From: Triticum aestivum | Lineage: Eukaryota; Streptophyta; Magnoliopsida; Poales; Poaceae | Length of the DNA: 64,000 bases | Assembly (NCBI RefSeq): GCF_018294505.1 | Contig: NC_057802.1 | Coordinates: 316,170,921-316,234,920, forward strand | Reading direction: 5' to 3' | Shown here: one piece after another, positions 58,047 to 64,000 of the stretch | Position numbering within the stretch: the stretch's first letter is position 1 | Layout of the letters: every line of letters begins with the position of its first letter | Program-made: the position numbers and the translations under genes | Notes under the pieces: generated by a model | Seen by the model: only the letters and a program-made list of their open reading frames with translations | Databases searched by the model: none | Told to the model about the DNA's origin: nothing

Positions 58047-59839
58047 ATAGCCTTGAAGATCTTAGTTCTTTCGCGAACTATCAATATTGGAAAGTCGAGG
58101 TACTTGAATTCAGGAATTTCATTGACCGGGAACAAGAAGAATTCTCGCGATCGTGTCTGATCCCTCTTTTCCAAATCTTGTACTTCTATAGATTATATAA
58201 TTTATGTCGATTCGAAAGATTCTTTTGATCTCCTTTTTTGGCGTCTATGCATGCAGCTGATTTCGTTTTGCTGAACCTCAATCGATGTATCTCGTCTGCA
58301 AGGATGGATCAAGGGACTACCTTCTATTTGGCACAAGGTCTGTTTTAATAGGACAATCTAGCCTATTTGTCACTTTACCAGCCTTTCGAGCCTTCAAGAG
58401 GTAGGCAAAACCAGCTCTTTGTTACTCGGAAGCCGTTACACATCTGTTTTCTCGCTGCAAGAAAAGCATTAGAGATATATCAGGAATGAAAGTAGGCGAT
58501 CGATCGAAGCTTAATGGCGGATCGATAGAATGCCTTTCACTATGTGCCGTAGGCAAAATAAGAAAGAGATGAACTTCCCTTGCTTTGGCCAACTAGATTA
58601 GTGTGATTTCGCTTCCGCAGCCTTATGCTTTACCACCATCTTCGAATTATGATTCCCGCCATTAAATAACCTATTACTATTTATGCATTAATGAGATTGT
58701 TTCAGAAGTGGAATATAACCTCCGCTATAACAGGGATTTCTGTTTCCAATTTCTATAGAAGAAGGATCCGACTAGCCAGTTGGAAAACGCACACCCCCAA
58801 AAGGCGTATTTGAGTAAGAGGCGTCCCCCTCCCTAATCGATCAGAAGTGAAGAGATAGGGGTCGCGGATTCAATACGCCCGCTAGACCCATTCTTAAAGC
58901 AATGCGTAAGGCTTTCGGCATTCACCATAGGTTAGGTTCCTCATCTCTCTCAGATGTAGTAGTTCCAGTTGCTCTGGTTGTCTCAATTCATTCGATTGTG
59001 ATAAGGCAAGAAAGCTAATAGTTGAACAGGTGGTGAAGTCACCAGTACGGTAATGATGCTCGGCATGTGGAAGTTCTCGTTTCTCAACGTGCCATTTGGT
59101 TCTAACGAATTGAACTACAAACGGGCTTTCCTTTATCCTCCTTGTATGCCAACCTACTGACAAAACAGGATTTCTAGCTACCTCCTCCGGTGAAAACGAA
59201 CCAGTAAACATATTATTAGACCTAGGAAAATCAGAACTCGTCGAACAGAAGAACCGAGTACTATAGAATCTGAAACACACATATGCGAGCTATTAAACAT
59301 ACCATTCCTATTTCTAAATAACAACATATTACCACAGCGCTAAGAAAAGGGTTTGAAAGCTCTAAGTGGTACGATAAGCGGAATGAATCAAATGAAGTGC
59401 ATCATGAGGGTTGGGGATTTAGAATACGCTCTACTATCAATTATAGGTTCACCTATGCCCCAAGAAAGAGGTGCAGAGGTGGAATTCAATAGATTTAAGC
59501 AACTCCAGTATGCGGGTAGCGATGCTTTTTGGAATCCAAGAGAACTTTGAATCGGAGGAACGACCAACACAGCTGGCATGGCTTTGTTGAATCAGGATTT
59601 GATGACAGGAACGTTGTTGAAATAACTTCTTTACCTCCCGTAAAATCCTTTATGCCTGATTTCAGTACTAACAATAAATGGCTAAAAACATCCTATTTTT
59701 ATGGTAAAATATGGAAAATCATATGGGAAACGAATAACGAATAGAAGTAGCCTAGCCTTTTCTATCAGTCTCGGTCTCTAGATTCCCTTGTTCTTACTGT
59801 AGCTAGCACTTTTTATTGCAGTCAAGGAGCCAGGAGCCT

Positions 59840-61877
59840 TCAATCACATTTGAGCTTTACGCTCTTCTCCTTCTTGGGGGTCGGCCTGTAGTAGCAGGCG
59901 TACAGGACGAGGCTGAATAGCGCACCGAGGCCATTGGGGATCTGCAGTGCACGAACGAAGACAAGAGCCGGCACGGTTAGAGAGGCACTCTCAAGTTATA
60001 TAAGATTTGGTTGGAACCTGAAGATGGAGATATTACTGACTGTGACGTAGAGGTCGAATTTGATGAGAGCGTAGGACGTCCAGCAGACGCCGTTGAGGAA
60101 GCTCACCAGCGACAGGAAGAAGGGCATGTACTCGACACTCTTGTTCTTGATCACTTTACCCTGCATGCAACCCACAATACACATTAATTCCTCCCCGCAA
60201 AAATATATATTCATTAATTCCAAGCACAGGATGCAACAGCTCGAGCGTTCCAAATATATATATATATTTAAATAGGTAATTAACAAGATTGATTCTATGT
60301 TCTATGTAAAATGTAAATAAATTCAGCAGGTAATATTGGTGAACTCTACACCTGGACCACATGACCCACGAGAAGAAACCGACATATAGGATCCCTTTTC
60401 CGTTTCAACGTGATCATCTCATAGAGTTGGCAAGGGAAGATCACAAAAAGCACAGACTGGTACAGGGACACATGTACTATTTCTATCCAAGAACACATGA
60501 TTCGAAATCTGGCACACCTGAAACTTGCATCCCCTAGGTGAACACATATGTTTATGATGATGCTGAACATGGCAGATTTCATTAGATGAAATATTCCTCC
60601 CGTTCCAGACCCATCACTCAACAGCCAACGAGTTTGGCGAGAACAACAGAACAAGTTTGGTTGGCTAATCAATTGTACAACATAACTGCCTGTATTGAAT
60701 GCAACTGCAAGTAACCAAGAACACCACATCGATAATCAGAGGACACGTAGGGGCTACGGTATCTTTTTAGGTAGAAACGAACAATAGGCCTTTTTACGGA
60801 ACATAGAGCAACATGTTCTTGGGATGTGCCACACGAACACCATGACAGTTTAGCCCAAAAGGTAGCATGTTGGTTTTTACTGGTAAAAAGGGGGAAAGAA
60901 GAGATTTGACACGATGGTTAAAACAGGGCCATTGAAGCATCTTTTAGAGATGGATTTGGTTCCAAAATTGGCTCCCGCATCCATGCTTCCAGAACAAACA
61001 GCAACTAAGGTATGCTAATAGTGGTACATAATGAATGCCTCAGCTATAACCTGATGAGTCACTTGCCCCGAGTAAGCTGCAAGATCCTTCATAGATCACT
61101 GTGTCTAGATCATGCAATAGATTTGAAAGATGATGGCAACCCATCATTAATCAGTAATCAGAAAAGAACCTGGAGACTGGAGAAGATGAATATGGCTAAT
61201 CTGTTCTTAAATAGAAGTTCAAGAATTAATATCGGCTTTTTTAATCTTAAACAGTAGAACCCCTGAATCACCAATCCATTCTGAACTGCAAAGGCAACGT
61301 GTCACTGACAGCTGGGTCCACAAAATCCTTGACTGACCCAGTAGTAAGTGACCATGCACGACAACTTAACCTATGAAACCCTCATCCACACAACACCAAC
61401 AACATCACCGCTGCCACCAACCGAAGGGGAACGCACGCCTATTCGCCAACAATATCACTAACATCTACCAATATAGATCTAAAAAGACATCTATGCACGT
61501 GGATCAAGAGCGGGATCGATGGGTACGTACCATGATGGTGAGCAGGGAGGCGTACATTGCCGAGCCGAATATGACGTAGAGGATGCCGTAGAACACCCAG
61601 AGCATGCAGTTGAGCAGCGTCGCTAGGTACGGGTCCGACTTGAACTCCTCCACGTCCTTGTTCTTGATGATCCGCCATAACGTCGGCCTGCACATGTACA
61701 AGCAAAAAGCAAGCGCCCCCTCATTGGAATCAAACCCTAATTACCAACCACCTTCCATAGAGAGTAGACTAGACAAGCGGACAAGGGCGTGGCGGCGGTG
61801 GCTTACACAGGGGAGAGGAAGAGGCCGAAGGAGATGACATTGCCGACGACGTCGCGAGCCACATCCGGGGAAATCAT
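59840..61877 (-). CDS. SWEET-type sugar transporter gene, internally shortened
   Basis: SWEET proteins are seven-helix uniporters moving sugars across plasma membrane or tonoplast, built from two three-helix MtN3/saliva repeats. Four exons on the minus strand: 61807-61877, 61531-61687, 60041-60160 and 59840-59941, all with GT...AG introns and matching phases. The joined frame encodes 149 residues and ends ...KSVKLKCD. Exon 1 reads [20 protein letters not shown]. Exon 2 reads [20 protein letters not shown] and [14 protein letters not shown] (helix 2), then jumps directly to [18 protein letters not shown], which is helix 5. Exon 3 ([20 protein letters not shown], helix 6) and exon 4 ([18 protein letters not shown], helix 7) are normal. 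The rest of repeat 1 and the linker helix, some 80-90 residues, are missing. The closest recognised group is the SWEET4/6-like clade. It lacks half of its first repeat, so transport activity is doubtful. Confidence 0.85.
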
Positions 61878-62009
61878 CTTGCTTTGCTTGCCGCGAGCGG
61901 GTGGGGACTTGGGATTGGTTTGGATTGGACGGCGCACGCAGCGAAAGGGAGGGAGAGAGAGAGCCAAAGCAATTGAGATTTGGGAGTCGGTTGAGGTCGA
62001 GGGATTAGC

Positions 62010-62017
62010 TTATATAG
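62010..62017 (-). promoter_or_regulatory. TATA box of the SWEET gene
   Basis: CTATATAA on the minus strand lies about 135 bases upstream of the start codon at 61877. The interval 61878-61980 is CT-rich on the minus strand, as expected of a plant 5' untranslated leader. Confidence 0.6.
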
Positions 62018-62059
62018 ATAGACGTGGCGGGGGCGCGGTGTTTATCCGTTCTCGTGTTA

Positions 62060-62830
62060 GATCCTATGATTTGGTTAGTTAGCCTACGAGAACAAGTCAC
62101 AAGTTTTTTGTTTGACTATGCATCCAGTTCGTTGCTATCTCTATCTTTATCTACATGTATATTAACACACACTATTCTTGAGAGTCAAGACACCGTTTTG
62201 CTTTAAAGAGCAAAATAAATCCCAGATAATTATCAATGCACCGTTGAGTACACAGATTCTTTTCCTAATCGTACTGGAGTATAGTAAGGAAAAAATGCTT
62301 GAACGAATCAAGGTCAAGATAACTAGTGTTATTCCTACACTGGGAGAATCGTGGATATGTAGGGAATAGAGAAATGCCACCCGCCTAAGTAAAGAACTGT
62401 TACAAATAAAGAGGAAACTAATATGGATAAGTAAGAAACAAGAAAAAAGAAACCATATTTGATACCGGAATATTCGGTTTGATAACATGCAACTAATTCC
62501 CCCTCTGGGTAATCTTTCACATTCGGCCAAAGAAGAATTTCTAAAAACTAGAAAGCCTATAGGCTGACACCAAAGATTCCATAAAAAAAACCATATTTTG
62601 GTTGTGCTTCAACTATATCAACTGTACTTGAACTGTTAGATAATCATAGTCGATAATAACATCACAGCTCCCACCACTATTACAAAACTATACATGAAAC
62701 CTTAGCTTCACACGGCTCCTCTATGATCAGAAAAAAGGACTTTTTGGGTATTATCCCCCAGGTTTATCAGTTGCAGGTGAATCCTGTGAAACATCTCTCT
62801 CGAGGCTAGTAACAACACTTGGAAATGAAA
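62060..62830. other. Upstream flank of SWEET, unassigned
   Basis: About 770 bases with AT-rich character and no long frame. On the minus strand a short open stretch at 62751-62838 (FPSVVTSLERDVSQDSPATD then KPGG and stop) looks like a possible terminal exon, but nothing upstream of it confirms a gene. Confidence 0.35.
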
Positions 62831-64000
62831 ATTGAGCTTAGCGGCTGTACCGGGTCAGGACCATAAACACCACGAGCCGGTTAAGCAACAGAAGCTGTGG
62901 GCGAAAGCACACTCGTCATTCTCAGACCTGCGGTCGAGGTACGTGCGAACAAGTTCCCATTCTCTATGTTTCATGGCCTACCAATGAAAGTCGGTATCAG
63001 GCTGGCTCGCTTGGCGGGTCATCTCCTTATATACCTAAATCCTCGTTTCACTCATCTGTAAAGGTATACCCTTCGAAAGGTAGGTTGAGTTCCCCCGTAT
63101 GTAGCCAGCCACACTCTACTCGCATGTCAAATATTGGCGTAGACAACAGAGAATGTGCTAGGTAGGAAACCGAAGGAACTCTTACTATACGAGAATTTGC
63201 AATTCAATATGACAACCGATCAGAAGGGATTGGATGACCCCATGCGTTGCCCTCCTTCGCAATACCGGAACTATCTGACCAAGCTCCATCAACACAGAAA
63301 GCGGAAGGGACAGCAGATACGGATAGACTGGATCCGGAAAGGGATTTCAGCCAGTCCTTGCCTATTGCTAGGCTGGTTGTTTTGGCACGGTCCGATTAGT
63401 AGAAGGTGAGTGAGTAAGACGAGGCCCCCCAAGCGTAATGTAGAGCTATACTGCTCTTGTTTTTCCTTCCGCCCTGCTTAGGAGAACTTTGTCTAGAACC
63501 CACTTTAGCTAGCTATACTGCTCTTGTTTTTCCTTCCGCCCTGCTTAGGAGAACTTTGTCTAGAACCTTGAGTGAAGCAAGTATATCGTTTTCGGAGCTC
63601 CCGAGGTTGCGCGGTAGCGGAATCCCTTACTAGTTCAAGCAGTTCCAATTCCTATTCCGCTTCACCGCTTACACCACACTCTATTGGTTCGCCTTGTGGT
63701 GCCTTTCGATCAAGGTCTACTTTGGTTGATCCACTTTCTTCTACAGCGCGTTATCCGCAGTGAGGTTAGCCAGGTTCCTACCACTTCTTGATATTATGGA
63801 TTTTGCAATCCCTGAACGCCAGTGCTTCTACAACCAACGGATACTATTTAACATAAATAATAAGTAGAAATGGACAAACGAGTGTGGCTACACAGAGTGA
63901 GGAAAAAACATGGTGGTACCAGCATTGCGTATCACTCACTATGCTTTATGTAATATGGCTTAGGCAATGGTAAAATGGGAGTCCTGAGCAAAGCACATCT
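62831..64000. other. Unassigned, partly organelle-like sequence
   Basis: Composition and short frames (63155-63409, 63572-63763) resemble plant mitochondrial spacer DNA, but no gene is recognisable. Contains the direct repeat at 63444-63567. Confidence 0.35.
63444..63567. repeat. Direct repeat, 57 bp identical, period 67
   Basis: AGCTATACTGCTCTTGTTTT and the following bases to GTCTAGAACC occur at 63444-63500 and again, identical, at 63511-63567. The ten-base spacer is CACTTTAGCT. Confidence 0.95.

Larger units (their letters stand above)
51152..59839 (+). other. Nuclear insertion of mitochondrial DNA, right block
   Basis: Continues the NUMT. It has atp8 at its left end, then about 8 kb of mitochondrial-like spacer without a convincing gene. 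Within it I note a poly-G tract (51939-51951), a poly-C tract (53388-53399), an RNase H fragment at 55643-55859 and a tRNA-like start at 58027. Short frames such as 52785-53072, 53225-53542 and 58894-59280 have no recognised relatives. The right boundary with the SWEET locus, near 59.76-59.84 kb, is not sharp to the eye. Confidence 0.7.

Noticed and set aside
58021..58100. A functional tRNA gene
   Set aside because: Only the first 20 bases look like a tRNA; the anticodon arm, T arm and acceptor complement are missing.
40076..64000. A genuine mitochondrial genome segment rather than a nuclear insertion
   Set aside because: An LTR retrotransposon sits inside it, cox3 and atp8 have nuclear-type C-to-T stops and frameshifts, and an intron-bearing nuclear gene follows.

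Overview
The window is nuclear DNA of a grass, almost certainly a wheat relative (Triticum/Aegilops type). The evidence is a dense nest of long-terminal-repeat (LTR) retrotransposons of recognisable Triticeae families, CACTA-transposon debris, and a block of plant mitochondrial DNA that has decayed in the nucleus. Only one plausible host gene is present, a rearranged SWEET sugar-transporter gene near the right end. Family names are from recognition, not a search.

Left part (1-29763). LTR fragments lie at 1-1268. A CACTA-like transposon is then split in two (1269-1926 and 27182-28782), with different tandem repeats in its two subterminal regions and a captured plant B3-domain fragment. A minus-strand Copia element of Maximus/SIRE type (1927-27181) sits in it. 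This has a full 5' LTR (25716-27181), a frameshifted gag-pol (21495-25648), a very long post-pol open reading frame and a truncated 3' LTR (1927-2366). Near the start of that post-pol ORF, a plus-strand Tat-lineage Gypsy element (6487-20008) has inserted with a perfect CCTCC target-site duplication.

Middle part (29764-40075). A complete 10-kb Fatima-type Gypsy element (29764-39761, target duplication CCCCC) has inserted into older LTR debris. It is degenerate in gag and pol. Like the first Gypsy element, it carries an antisense gene between pol and the 3' LTR.

Right part (40076-64000). A nuclear insertion of mitochondrial DNA (NUMT) carries rpl5 (ORF intact), a frameshifted rps14, a decayed cox3, an intact chimeric ORF built on a piece of cox2, and a decayed atp8, all on the plus strand. 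A third LTR element (44060-51151) has inserted between the chimeric ORF and atp8; it lacks pol and its coding content is essentially only an antisense coiled-coil-rich gene. Mitochondrial-like sequence continues to about 59.8 kb. A four-exon minus-strand SWEET gene follows (59840-61877). All its splice sites are canonical and its frame is open, but its middle is deleted, giving a predicted 149-residue protein. The last 2 kb are unassigned, partly organelle-like.

The genes do not form a pathway. The organising theme is nested insertion and rearrangement, with two products that still read as open frames: the cox2-chimeric ORF and the shortened SWEET gene.
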